The notes: generated by a model from the letters alone, not told the origin. A stretch of 64,000 bases of DNA from Methanomicrobiales archaeon HGW-Methanomicrobiales-3 (GCA_002839605.1 PGYK01000002.1:124001-188000); one strand, 5' to 3'. Positions 28,285 through 38,188 are shown, counted from the first letter of the stretch. Made by a program: numbers and translations.

Positions 28285-30846
28285 TCATCCATCCGCAGGA
28301 AGCACATCCTGGTATCCTCCGTTTCGCTCTGACTCAACCCTCTCCTCATGATTCTTCCACCGGATTCCGGACCAGAACCGTTCATTCCCCGACCTCCCGC
28401 CTTCAAGTACGCCCCGCTCTTTGAGTGCCAGGGCGATCCTGCGTCCCGATGGAACATGCCGGACACCTTCTTCTTCACACCATTTCACAAACAATTCCTT
28501 AAACGCAGACCTCGACAACGACGCCCCGGCTTCAAGCACGCACTCCGTTGCAAGGAACAGCCCCACCGTGTCGCTCACCGTCCGCAGGTTCGCCGTTGCC
28601 TGCGAGACCTTCTTTGACTGCACGAGCCGGCTCCCGTTTGCGTAATACCGCTTGAGCCCTTCAAGGCACCAGTTCAGGATGCCCGGCGACTCCGCGAGCA
28701 GTTTTGCCGCAATGTCCGGGTCGCACTTCTCCTCCGGGATCTGGACCGAGAACGGCACCATCCAGATCCGGCGCCAGATCCCGTCATCCGTGCCGGGGAT
28801 GACCGGCTCGTGGTTGGTGGTCATCCAGATCTTGGCAACCGGCGTGAACTCGAACTCGTTCTCGTAGAGTTTCCGCACCGTGATGACATACTCGCCCGTG
28901 AGCTGCTTGATGATAGCCTCGTCCATCCGGGCGCCCTCCGCCCCCTCGGCAGCCGTGGCAAGCCGGGCCCCGGCAAGGCGTGCAAGGTCCGACCGGGCGT
29001 TCTCGAAGCGCCGGGCCATCAGGGAGTCGGCGGCGATGTTGACCGCGTAATCAGAAAAGATCCGGGCCAGCACCTCGATGGTCTTGGACTTCCCGTTCCG
29101 GCCCCGGCCATAAAGGATGAACATCACCTGCCGGGGGTTGGTGCCAAGCAGCGTGTACCCGCACATGGACTGGAAGCCATAGATGGAGTCCGCGTCGCCT
29201 GCGAAGATCAGGTCAAGGTGGGCGAGCCACTGGGGGCACTCCGCCTTCGGGTCGAAGGTGACCGCCGCCATCTTCGTGAGCATGTCCTCCATCCGGTGCT
29301 CGCGGAAGGTCATCGTGGGGAGTTCGAGGGTGCCGTTATAACAGTTGAAGAGATCCGGCCGGGCATCGAACCCGTCCGGCTGGACCGGGATGTGCGGGGC
29401 GGCGGAGTCGATCATCGCTTTCCTTGCGTGCAGGCTCTCGGAGATGATCGCCCACCGGGAGAGTGCCCGCGAGCGGTCGGCAGTCGGGGCCGTGGCAGCC
29501 TCCCGGTGGATCGAGCGGGCAACGCTGGTCGCAATCAGGAGCATCCGCCCGGCATCGTCCCGCACCCAGACCCGGCCGTTCCAGAGGTACCAGGCATTGA
29601 AGGCCGCACAGTACCGCACCCGGTCGCCGAAACCGGCGATCAGCCGCTCGGCATTCCCGGCATCGGTGAGGGGGTACTCGTGCGGTTCCCCGTCGGCGGA
29701 ATCCGTCGGGCCCAAAGGCCCGTAGGATAAACCTGCCGGCAGTTTATTCGCATCCGGAACCGCGGGTCCGGCCCGCTCTGCTGCGGCTTTTGCCCTCGCT
29801 CGTTCACGACGGCCGGCGTCCAGCCGCTCCTCCGCGGTCCCGTACCGGTCCCGCAGCTCCTTCCAGCGCTGCTTCCCGCCGCCGCAGGAGGCGTGATGGC
29901 AGCCGGCATGGATGGCGCCGCTCGCAAACTGGATCGCGTACGCCCCGTCATTGTGGGCGGAGGAGAAGGGGCACGATTCCAGGAGATAGATCCTCCCGTC
30001 CAGGTAGGGCTTTTCGGACCGGACCGGGATGCTATGTTCCCGGAGCCAGACAGACAGGTCAAGCCTGTTCTTCCCCGCCGTTGCCTCCGCAGGAGGCCCG
30101 TCATACGGGGGGAGTGCCATGCCCAGCCGTTCGAGCAGTTCCGGGCCGGCAACCTCCAGCCGGTCCGGCACCGAGAGGATCTTACTCCTCCGGTGCGGCC
30201 GGTCGGGCGTGCTGTCGCCCTTGCGGGAGACCGTGCCGTAGAGTTTCCAGATCCGGCCGGCATTATGGTTTGCCGCATCCACGGTCACCGACCGGTCCGA
30301 GAAGATTGCATCGAGAACCCGGAGCCCCCGCTTCACGAGCGCGAGCGATGCCGCATCGTTGGGCAGGTCGATCCGGTAGAGAAGGTGCGCCCCGTTCCCC
30401 GAGGCAGCCCGCACCGGCTCCGGAAAACCGAGCTCCGCGAGCCATGCACCGACTGCGTCGGCCATCGCAAGTGCCGCCGCGTGCTCCGCGTCCGTTGACG
30501 AGATCCCGGCAGGCCGGACCGGGTCGATATCGACCGGGAACCAGCGGCGCCGGAGGATATCCGCATCGCCCGTTGTCGCATCGGTGCGGGAGAGGCGCAT
30601 CCGGATCCGGTTCGCCCGCCGGGACAACAGGGACGGGTTCACTTCGTTCAGCGTCACGTAGATCCCGTGCACCGAAGGGTCGGTATCGAGCGCCTCGCAG
30701 GAGCGGGCAAGGGCCGCAGGGTCCGTGAAGTACCCGCTGTGCACGGCACCCGAAGATAACGCCCGCACCTCCACGACATTCCCGGCGCCTGCCAGCAGGT
30801 CAGCGGCAGCAGCAATCTCCGGCATTGCGGGGGCCGGATCAGGCAT
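28285..30846 (-). CDS. D5/P4-type phage/plasmid primase-helicase
   Basis: N-terminal archaeo-eukaryotic primase-like region (RRRWFPVDIDPVRP...SGNGAHLLYRIDLPND); D5 region TFREHRMEDMLTKMAAVTFDPKAECP; SF3 helicase FILYGRGRNGKSKTIEVLARIFSDYA, KIWMTTNHEPVIPGTDDGIWRRIWMVPF. Confidence 0.92.
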   Translation of the reverse strand: MPDPAPAMPEIAAAADLLAGAGNVVEVRALSSGAVHSGYFTDPAALARSCEALDTDPSVHGIYVTLNEVNPSLLSRRANRIRMRLSRTDATTGDADILRRRWFPVDIDPVRPAGISSTDAEHAAALAMADAVGAWLAELGFPEPVRAASGNGAHLLYRIDLPNDAASLALVKRGLRVLDAIFSDRSVTVDAANHNAGRIWKLYGTVSRKGDSTPDRPHRRSKILSVPDRLEVAGPELLERLGMALPPYDGPPAEATAGKNRLDLSVWLREHSIPVRSEKPYLDGRIYLLESCPFSSAHNDGAYAIQFASGAIHAGCHHASCGGGKQRWKELRDRYGTAEERLDAGRRERARAKAAAERAGPAVPDANKLPAGLSYGPLGPTDSADGEPHEYPLTDAGNAERLIAGFGDRVRYCAAFNAWYLWNGRVWVRDDAGRMLLIATSVARSIHREAATAPTADRSRALSRWAIISESLHARKAMIDSAAPHIPVQPDGFDARPDLFNCYNGTLELPTMTFREHRMEDMLTKMAAVTFDPKAECPQWLAHLDLIFAGDADSIYGFQSMCGYTLLGTNPRQVMFILYGRGRNGKSKTIEVLARIFSDYAVNIAADSLMARRFENARSDLARLAGARLATAAEGAEGARMDEAIIKQLTGEYVITVRKLYENEFEFTPVAKIWMTTNHEPVIPGTDDGIWRRIWMVPFSVQIPEEKCDPDIAAKLLAESPGILNWCLEGLKRYYANGSRLVQSKKVSQATANLRTVSDTVGLFLATECVLEAGASLSRSAFKELFVKWCEEEGVRHVPSGRRIALALKERGVLEGGRSGNERFWSGIRWKNHEERVESERNGGYQDVLPADG

Positions 30847-31084
30847 GATCCTCCGCCTCATCCGGTAACGCCTGCCCGGGCAACGGGGACTCACCGGGGA
30901 AGTCCGGCCGGGTACTGCGGGCATCCCGTGCCCGGCACGTGTACTTGATCCGGTACTGGTGTTCTGCGATCCGGACAACCGAGATCCGGAAGAGCTTCCC
31001 GCCCCGCTTCTTCACGCCATTCGCTATGGCGGAGGCGATCATGAAGAGCGGCACATCCGGATCATAGACTTTCCGCCGGGTCAT
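30839..31084 (-). CDS. Small hypothetical protein of the D5 module
   Basis: MTRRKVYDPDVPLFMIASAIANGVKKRGGKLFRISVVRIAEHQYRIKYTCRAR; overlaps both neighbours by a few nt. Confidence 0.65.
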   Translation of the reverse strand: MTRRKVYDPDVPLFMIASAIANGVKKRGGKLFRISVVRIAEHQYRIKYTCRARDARSTRPDFPGESPLPGQALPDEAEDHA

Positions 31085-31497
31085 CGCTGCCCCCTCCCCT
31101 CCCGGAGGTTTTGCATATCTTCCTCTACGTCATCGAGCCGGTACCCGAGGTCGTTGAGTTTTAAGAAGATCGCCTCGTTCATCCGGTCCTGCCGCTCCAG
31201 TAAGGAGCAGACAAGGTCGCGGACTGCCCGCTCGGTCTTCGCGTACGGGATTTCAGGATCCGAAGACGAGAGATCCCGCTCGGTCCTCCGCCGCATGGTA
31301 CTCTTCGGTTCCCGGCGGGCGGCGATCCCCTGGCCCCGGAGTTCTGTCTTCCGCTCCACCAGCCGGGGCGGGGATGCCGTCTTTTTGGCCACCCCCTCCC
31401 CACCGGGAATATTCTGGTCTTCCTGCGTTACGGTACGGGAAGCTGCGGTCTTTTTTCCCTCTTCCCGGATATCTTGTGTCTCATCGTTGTTTGTCAT
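31081..31497 (-). CDS. Hypothetical protein with C-terminal coiled-coil-like region
   Basis: AVRDLVCSLLERQDRMNEAIFLKLNDLGYRLDDVEEDMQNLREGRG; 4-nt overlap with the next gene. Confidence 0.65.
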   Translation of the reverse strand: MTNNDETQDIREEGKKTAASRTVTQEDQNIPGGEGVAKKTASPPRLVERKTELRGQGIAARREPKSTMRRRTERDLSSSDPEIPYAKTERAVRDLVCSLLERQDRMNEAIFLKLNDLGYRLDDVEEDMQNLREGRGQR

Positions 31498-31688
31498 CGC
31501 TTGTGGTTCTGTCTCGTGTTCCCCCTGCCATACCGGAAAAGAGCCGTTCGCTCTTGAGAATAAATTAAAAAAATCCCGGTCGCGGTGCAGGGCCCGGGCT
31601 TGTCCGGACTACCACAAACTCATGCCGGCAGGCGGCAGGTTCCCTCGCAGGAACAAACCATCAGCCAGCCGGGGACCGGGAACAAACG

Positions 31689-31927
31689 CTACCGTTGTAT
31701 CAGGAAAAGAGCAGGGCAGCCCCGTACCGGGCCCTGCCCGCAGGCACCCTGGCGGGTTCCAGGAATCTCAAAATCCGTTATGTCCTGCACGATCCGCAAT
31801 GCCCCCATCAGCGTGGCGACAATCACCATCTCCACGATAAAGAATCCGGCATAGAAGCGGGCCGCTGCGTGTGCGTACCCGAGCTTGAGGATCTTCGTCG
31901 TTAAGCGGTGAAGGATTTTTGCGATCA
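31689..31927 (-). CDS. Small membrane protein, first gene of the D5 module
   Basis: MIAKILHRLTTKILKLGYAHAAARFYAGFFIVEMVIVATLMGALRIVQDI. Confidence 0.5.
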
Positions 31928-31954
31928 TTGCAATAAAGAAAAATCGTGATGATG

Positions 31955-31966
31955 GATTATATACTA
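31955..31966 (-). promoter_or_regulatory. Candidate archaeal TATA box upstream of the D5 module
   Basis: Minus strand TTAGTATATAATCC about 30-40 nt upstream of the ATG at 31927. Confidence 0.4.
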
Positions 31967-32116
31967 ATTGGTGATTGCGATTATTTTCGCACTCATCCGC
32001 GCGATCCGGCTGCTCTGCGGCCGCCAATTGTCAGACCGGATCAAGGGGGTCGGGTGGCGCGGTAAAGCGGGCTTCCGGCACCCCAAAAGCACGCCGAAGA
32101 ACCATTCCGGGAAGCG

Positions 32117-33052
32117 TCAGTTCTTCTTGTGGTACACGGTGTAGTACTGGTACACCCGGGGCGAGGTGGACGTGGTGCCGGTAGCCGGGTTTGTCACCGT
32201 CCGGGTATCGAAGAACCAGCCGATCTCCCGCGGCTCGTCAAGGACACCCCCCTGCGGGAACGAGAGCACCTGGAGAACTTTTCCATCCTCTGCCACCGTG
32301 TAATGGGGGGCGTTCTTCGGATCCGGGACCGCATCGAACCCGAAGACGATGATGTCCCCGTCCTGCAGGGTCACCTGCGGGGCCTGCCCCTTCTCCACGT
32401 ACCCCTGCGATGCAACCTCGTAGCCGGCAAGGAGTCTCTCTCCCACCTCCCCCTTGCGCTGGCCGCCGGCATATGCCCGGGCCGCGGGGCCGAGGTTCTC
32501 TAAAGAGTCCGGCGGCTTCCTGAAGATCTCGGTATAAGCAAGATCCTGGCAGTACACGTACCGGTCCGTGTTCTCGTGGTAATAGTCGGTTACGCCCTTC
32601 CCGGTGCCGACCGCTCTGAGGCAGTCCTCCTTACTGAAGGTTCCCGAAAACATGCTCGAAGATCTGCCGCTTCCCATCTGTTCGCAGACGGACGGGTCGC
32701 CGGCCGCGATCGCCACCCGCTGGAGGCATTCGAGGCGCGAGTACTCCCCCGTGGGACCCGGGGTGTCCTTCATCCGGTCGCAGTACGCGGGGTCCATCTC
32801 CTTCTCCGCGATCAGCATGTAGCACTTGCTCTCGGGCGGGGGGCGTTCGATGTCAGCGCAGAGCTCCGCGTCGCTCTTCCGGATCGCCGCGTCCTGCACG
32901 CAGTGGTCGCGGTCAACCCCGACGGAATCAAGCGGCACGTTTGCGCAGATGCTTGCCTCAACAGAACCAAGGATGAGGTCGATCTCGAAGCAGCCCGCGC
33001 TCAGGGCTGTGACCGCAAGAACGAGTGCCAGAGGGAGGTGGCCCGGTCGCAT
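32117..33052 (-). CDS. Cys-rich putative lipoprotein
   Basis: MRPGHLPLALVLAVTALSAGCFEIDLILGS lipobox; repeated Cys spacing; C-terminal LQDGDIIVFGFDAVPDPKNAPHYTVAEDGKVLQV. Confidence 0.75.
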   Translation of the reverse strand: MRPGHLPLALVLAVTALSAGCFEIDLILGSVEASICANVPLDSVGVDRDHCVQDAAIRKSDAELCADIERPPPESKCYMLIAEKEMDPAYCDRMKDTPGPTGEYSRLECLQRVAIAAGDPSVCEQMGSGRSSSMFSGTFSKEDCLRAVGTGKGVTDYYHENTDRYVYCQDLAYTEIFRKPPDSLENLGPAARAYAGGQRKGEVGERLLAGYEVASQGYVEKGQAPQVTLQDGDIIVFGFDAVPDPKNAPHYTVAEDGKVLQVLSFPQGGVLDEPREIGWFFDTRTVTNPATGTTSTSPRVYQYYTVYHKKN

Positions 33053-33203
33053 GATCGGAACATACGGGCCGGAGATGAAAAAGGTTCGTGTGACTGTGTC
33101 CGCACCCGTACCCTTCCGGACGGTCGCCTTGCACCCTGGCAGCTACGAAACCGAGAAAAATGCCGTGCGGGTATTTATTACCCGGTATCCACAACAGACT
33201 TTC

Positions 33204-33974
33204 ATGGACGATGATGCGGTATGGACGCTGGGAGGCACGGCAATCTTGATCGCGGTCTGCCTGCTGGTGGTTGCCGTGATCGTGACGGCGGGCTGGGCAG
33301 TAAAATGCGGCACGGGAACCACGAGCTGCGATTGTTCTGCCGAAACGGTTCCCCCGGAGTGCAACTACCAGTGTTACGAATCCTGGAAATGCACCTGTGA
33401 CGATCTGGACGATATGAAAGCCGTGCGGAACAACATCAACGCGTTTGTTGAAAAGAAGAAGACGGAAGGGTCAGAGAGCGGGAGTGACGGTGATTCCGGT
33501 GGCAGCGCGGGTGCCGGCCAGCGGGACTGGCTCTCGGGCGGCAAGATCGCGGGGCTGAATGACAACGGGGAGATCTGGATTGCCGACAGCGTGTACAACC
33601 ACTGCCAGGACGTGGTCGAGTCGGTGTACCTCCACGAGCAGGTGCATGCCGGCGATGATACCTGCCGGAACCCGTGGACGTTCCTCACCGGCGTAATCGG
33701 GGGCATGGGGGATTCCAGTTATGCACTGACGGTCCACGACCGGTCCGAGTTCTCGGCATATGGCACCCAGCTCGCATATCTCGACCAGCGGATCCAGGTA
33801 CTGGAAGGCAGCTGCAACACGGAATACCGGTGTTCCTGGTCCGGTGAACGGTATGATAACCGCTTCGCCTGCATCGATGCCTGCCCGTGCAGCCTTGCCC
33901 ATCCCTGCGCCGGTATCCCGCCCTGCATCGAGCAGAACAAGGATACCGGTGAGCCGACCGGGATGCGGTATTAA
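33204..33974 (+). CDS. Membrane-anchored zincin-like protein with Cys-rich extracytoplasmic domain
   Basis: N-terminal TM ILIAVCLLVVAVIVTAGWAV; ESVYLHEQVHAGDDTC (HExxH) and downstream DRSEFSAYGTQ; many cysteines. Confidence 0.68.
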   Translation: MDDDAVWTLGGTAILIAVCLLVVAVIVTAGWAVKCGTGTTSCDCSAETVPPECNYQCYESWKCTCDDLDDMKAVRNNINAFVEKKKTEGSESGSDGDSGGSAGAGQRDWLSGGKIAGLNDNGEIWIADSVYNHCQDVVESVYLHEQVHAGDDTCRNPWTFLTGVIGGMGDSSYALTVHDRSEFSAYGTQLAYLDQRIQVLEGSCNTEYRCSWSGERYDNRFACIDACPCSLAHPCAGIPPCIEQNKDTGEPTGMRY

Positions 33975-33983
33975 ACCCTTTTT

Positions 33984-34034
33984 TTACGCTCCCGCCCGGA
34001 TCGCCTCCAGGAATGCCAGCCCGTACCTTGTCAG
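33984..34034 (-). pseudogene. Duplicated tail of recQ C-terminal coding sequence
   Basis: TCCCGCCCGGATCGCCTCCAGGAAtGCCaGCCCGTACcTtGtCAG matches 36537-36581; minus strand reads RLTRYGLAFLEAIRAG. Confidence 0.55.
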
Positions 34035-34188
34035 CCGGGACTGGTTCATGCAGTGAATTGTTCTGACCTCCGGCCGGAATGCGGGCGAAAATACATGGCC
34101 GATATAACTCAAATCTTGTAGTTTTTAAAATTAAAAACAAAAGCAATAAATCAGTTTATTAAAAAACAGGAAATGAAGGTGATTTATT

Positions 34189-36468
34189 CTGCTGACAAAA
34201 AGCGACGGTATCCTGATAGTCCTTGGATGCATTATCGGAATTCTTGCAACACTCGTCCTGCTACCCCTGGTCCTGCCGGCAATGGGCCCGATGAGTACTC
34301 TCGCTGAAGAAACTCCCGTGGTACCGGAAAAAATCCCGGTAATTTCCGGTATCACGACCAGCGTCAGCCAGCTCGCAACCAAAGAAGACGTGGCAGCATT
34401 CATCCGCTCCCATTCGGGGCAGACGCAGGTATCTTCATCGCCAGATTATTCCCCGGTCATTGTCCCGGGCGGGGCACGGAGCTTCAGTTTCGACGTGGAC
34501 ACATCGACATTTATGCCGGATGAATATATCGTGACTGTCAATGCCGTCCGCCAGGACGTAACCAGCACGGCGCTTTTTAATGTCCTTGAAGCCCCGGCTG
34601 GCCTGAAGATTGCATTGCCGACCCAGATGCCGGTTTCGATAACCACAAGCAAAGACGGGTTGTACATCTCCATCAACCCGATCAGTGACAAGTATGTTGG
34701 TGAGAAATTCAGTATTACCGGCACCACCAGCCTCCCGGCAGACGAAGAGATCCTCGTGGAGGTCTACTCCTCCTCTTTCAAGCCGACCCAGAAAAGCCAG
34801 TCCGGCGAGTTCTCCGGTGCCACCGGTACGATAAAGACCTCGTCATCAGTTCCGCCGCCCGTGTCAACCCGGGCACCGACCCTGGCAATGACAGCCGCAC
34901 CGACTGCGGCACCCGGGACCCCGGACCGGGAATATTCGACAACCAACGTCCAGGTCAAGGAGGTAGATGAAGGGGATATTATCAAGACAGACGGCGAGAA
35001 CATCTATATCGTCACCCGCAACTGCATGCATATCGTAAAGGCATATCCCGCAAAGGATGCGGAGATCCTCTCTACCCTGCGGTTTGCTGGCAGCCCGCAG
35101 GCACTCTACATCAGCGGCAACCGGGTCGTGCTTATCGCAACCGATTACTGGACGCGGCCGGTCACTGAATGCAGGCCGGGATTTTGTAATGGCTATTCTT
35201 CCTCGACCCAGAGGACGCTGGTCTATGTCTTCTCGGTAAAGGACCCTGCAAACCCCGTGCAGGTCCGGGAACTGGCCATCGACGGGGGATATTCGAGCTC
35301 CCGGATGATCGGGTCGCAGCTCTATTTCGTCACGGGCACATCCATCCCCTACCAGCTCGATGACCTGGAACTCCCCACCATCCACGATGACCACGGGGGT
35401 ATCACGACCCCGCCGGTGTACGGGTTCAATACCACCGACAATGCGTTCGCGTTCTCCACCATCGGGTCGCTGGACGTGGGAGGCAACACACCGGTAATGG
35501 CAAAGTCGTTCCTCGTCGGGACGGCCGGGACTGTGTATGTCTCCCCCACCCATCTCTACATCGCTGTCCCTGACCAGACCCTGTACCGTTTATCCCCGTC
35601 CACAACCATCCATTCCTTTGCCATCGATAACGGGAAGATCTCCTATGCCGCAGGAGGAAATGTTGACGGCACGCTCCTCAACCAGTATTCGCTCGATGAG
35701 TATGACGGCAACCTGCGCGTGGCCACAACGATAACGGCCGGTTCATGGCGGTGGAATACCGACTCTTATAGCAAGATCTCGGTACTTGACAAGAACCTCG
35801 ATATTCTCGGCACGCTTCCCGGCATCGCACCCGGGGAACGGATCTATGCAGCCCGGTTTATGGGAGACCGCCTATATCTCGTGACGTTCCGGGAGACCGA
35901 CCCGTTCTTTGTGATCGGCCTTGCGGATCCAAAACACCCGGTAATTCTTGGCGAACTGAAACTGCCGGGGTTCTCGAACTACCTGCATCCCTATGACGCT
36001 GACCATATCATCGGCATCGGCAAGGAGTCACAGTCGGGCCCGGTCAAGATCGCCCTCTTCGATGTTTCCGATGTGAGCAGCCCGGTACTGAAAGACAGTG
36101 AATCTCTTGGCGGGACCTACAGTTCGTCTCCGGTCCTTGACGATCCGAAGGCATTCCTGTTCGACAAGGAGAAAAATCTACTTGTCCTGCCAGTTCATCT
36201 GAACAACGGGGAATACCGGTGTCCTGTCAGCGGGCCGTGTACTGCCCCGACAGTCTGGGGCGGCGTTTATGTGTATGGCGTGAACCCGAAGACGGGTTTT
36301 GTCCTGAAAGGCACGGTGACGCACTATGACAATTATTACGGGGCACAGGACCCGGTCCGGCGTTCTTTGTACATCGAGGACACGTTATACACTATGTCCG
36401 AGAAAAAGATCGTGATGTCCGATCTCGCACATTCGCTTGAGAGGATGAACGAGATCGATTTCCGGTAA
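34189..36468 (+). CDS. Exported beta-propeller domain protein
   Basis: YSTTNVQVKEVDEGDIIKTDGENIYIV; repeated blades to the C-terminus. First ATG is 34282, but a signal-anchor segment (LLTKSDGILIVLGCIIGILATLVLLPLVLPAMG) is in frame upstream. Confidence 0.85.
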   Translation: MLTKSDGILIVLGCIIGILATLVLLPLVLPAMGPMSTLAEETPVVPEKIPVISGITTSVSQLATKEDVAAFIRSHSGQTQVSSSPDYSPVIVPGGARSFSFDVDTSTFMPDEYIVTVNAVRQDVTSTALFNVLEAPAGLKIALPTQMPVSITTSKDGLYISINPISDKYVGEKFSITGTTSLPADEEILVEVYSSSFKPTQKSQSGEFSGATGTIKTSSSVPPPVSTRAPTLAMTAAPTAAPGTPDREYSTTNVQVKEVDEGDIIKTDGENIYIVTRNCMHIVKAYPAKDAEILSTLRFAGSPQALYISGNRVVLIATDYWTRPVTECRPGFCNGYSSSTQRTLVYVFSVKDPANPVQVRELAIDGGYSSSRMIGSQLYFVTGTSIPYQLDDLELPTIHDDHGGITTPPVYGFNTTDNAFAFSTIGSLDVGGNTPVMAKSFLVGTAGTVYVSPTHLYIAVPDQTLYRLSPSTTIHSFAIDNGKISYAAGGNVDGTLLNQYSLDEYDGNLRVATTITAGSWRWNTDSYSKISVLDKNLDILGTLPGIAPGERIYAARFMGDRLYLVTFRETDPFFVIGLADPKHPVILGELKLPGFSNYLHPYDADHIIGIGKESQSGPVKIALFDVSDVSSPVLKDSESLGGTYSSSPVLDDPKAFLFDKEKNLLVLPVHLNNGEYRCPVSGPCTAPTVWGGVYVYGVNPKTGFVLKGTVTHYDNYYGAQDPVRRSLYIEDTLYTMSEKKIVMSDLAHSLERMNEIDFR

Positions 36469-36533
36469 ACCTTTTTTTTCGTTCAAGTTCGTATGATACA
36501 TGAAGTTTTTTACCGAGAGTTAACCTGCGCCTT

Positions 36534-37961
36534 TTATCCCGCCCGGATCGCCTCCAGGAACGCCGGCCCGTACTTCGCCAGCTTGAACGGCCCGACCCCG
36601 GAGATCGCGGCAAACCCGGCCCGGTCTTCGGGCTTTGCCTTTGCCATCTCGCGGAGGCTCTTGTCGGCGAAGATCATGTAGGGGAGCACCCCCCGCTTCT
36701 CGGCAAGGGTCTTCCGTACGGTCTTTAAGCGGAGGAAGAGGGCGTCCTCGGCATCCATACCAGCAACCCCGGCGCACGCATCGCACGCCCCGCAGGTGTC
36801 GGCCGGGTACGCCTCGCCAAAGTACCGGAGCAGGGCGCGGCGCCGGCAGCCGGACGCCTCGCAATAGTCCCGCATGGCATCGATCTTGGCAAGAGCCACA
36901 CGGAGGGTGCCCGCGGTATACCCGTCCCGGGAAGCAAGGGCGCGGAGCCGTGCTGCATCGGACGGGCTGTAGAGGAGGACACACTCGCCGGGTTTGCCGT
37001 CCCGGCCGGCCCGGCCGGTCTCCTGGTAGTAGGCTTCGGGCGAGCGGGGGAGGCTCGTGTGGACCACGAACCGGACATCGGGCTTGTCGATGCCCATCCC
37101 GAACGCGATGGTTGCACAGACCGCCTGGAGCCCTCCCTTGAGAAAAGCGTCCTGCACCGACTCGCGCACCTGCTGCGAGAGGCCGGCGTGGTAGGCGGCG
37201 ACCGTAAACCCGCGTTTCTTCAGCGAGCGGGCAAGGTCCTCGGTCTCCTGCCGGCTCCGGCAGTACACGATACCGGTCTCCTTCCGGCGGTTGGCGAGAT
37301 AGGTGCGGAGGAAGAGGTCCGGGTCGGTCCTCTTCCGGACCTGGTATGTCAGGTTCTGGCGATCGAAACTCCCGACAAACTCCTTTGGGCGAACAAGGCC
37401 GAGCTGACGGGCAATGTCCTTTCTCACATCGGGGGTTGCCGTTGCGGTCAGGGCGATGACCGGCACATCGGCAAAGGTTGTGCGGAGGCTTGCGAGCTGC
37501 CGGTACTCGGGCCGGAAGTTGTGGCCCCACGCGGAGATGCAGTGCGCCTCGTCCACCGCGATGAGCCGGAGCGGGCAGTCTTTGAGGCAGGCGAGGAAGG
37601 CGGGCTGCACGCAGCGCTCGGGCGAGACGAAGAGGATCCGGATGGTGCCGTTTTTGAGCCCCTCGCCGAGCTGCGACCGGCCTCGGGAGTCGAGGGTGCT
37701 CGTCCAGGCAGCGGCGTGGATGCCCCGGCGGTTGAGGGCGTCTACCTGGTCTTTCATCAGCGCGATCAAGGGGGAGACGACCAGCGTCACCCCGCCAAGG
37801 CACAGCGCCGGCAGCTGGTAGCAGAGCGACTTGCCGCTCCCGGTGGCAAGGATGGCGAGCGTGTCGTGCCCCGCGAGGACCGAGCTGATGATCTCCTGCT
37901 GGAGCGGGCGGAACGTGGAGTAGCCCCAGTAGCGCCGTAAGAGTTCCTTTGCCGTGTCCAT
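36534..37961 (-). CDS. recQ: ATP-dependent DNA helicase RecQ
   Basis: STFRPLQQEIISSVLAGHDTLAILATGSGKSLCYQLPAL; VDEAHCISAWGHNFRPEY; GRAGRDGKPGECVLLY; HRDC-like C-terminus. Confidence 0.95.
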   Translation of the reverse strand: MDTAKELLRRYWGYSTFRPLQQEIISSVLAGHDTLAILATGSGKSLCYQLPALCLGGVTLVVSPLIALMKDQVDALNRRGIHAAAWTSTLDSRGRSQLGEGLKNGTIRILFVSPERCVQPAFLACLKDCPLRLIAVDEAHCISAWGHNFRPEYRQLASLRTTFADVPVIALTATATPDVRKDIARQLGLVRPKEFVGSFDRQNLTYQVRKRTDPDLFLRTYLANRRKETGIVYCRSRQETEDLARSLKKRGFTVAAYHAGLSQQVRESVQDAFLKGGLQAVCATIAFGMGIDKPDVRFVVHTSLPRSPEAYYQETGRAGRDGKPGECVLLYSPSDAARLRALASRDGYTAGTLRVALAKIDAMRDYCEASGCRRRALLRYFGEAYPADTCGACDACAGVAGMDAEDALFLRLKTVRKTLAEKRGVLPYMIFADKSLREMAKAKPEDRAGFAAISGVGPFKLAKYGPAFLEAIRAG

Positions 37962-38188
37962 TCCGCTGCCTGCCGTGTATAGGAGAACGTTCGAACGGGG
38001 GGTATAAAAACCACGGAGAGCGGGGGATGAAAGTGAAGGGCGCGTGGTTATGAGGAGTTTGTGAACGCAGCGTTCCAACCCCTCCCCCCTTCGGGCCGGC
38101 TGGTCCATTCTGCGTATTCACGCCAGCTCAAAAAATTATAATGTTTAAATATTTGGAAATTTTACCTGATAATGGTGATTTTTTCAGA

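Noticed and set aside
27462-31927. Integrase-bounded provirus with tRNA attachment site
   Set aside because: No integrase or adjacent tRNA was found; the only tRNA in the window is at 62226, far away.
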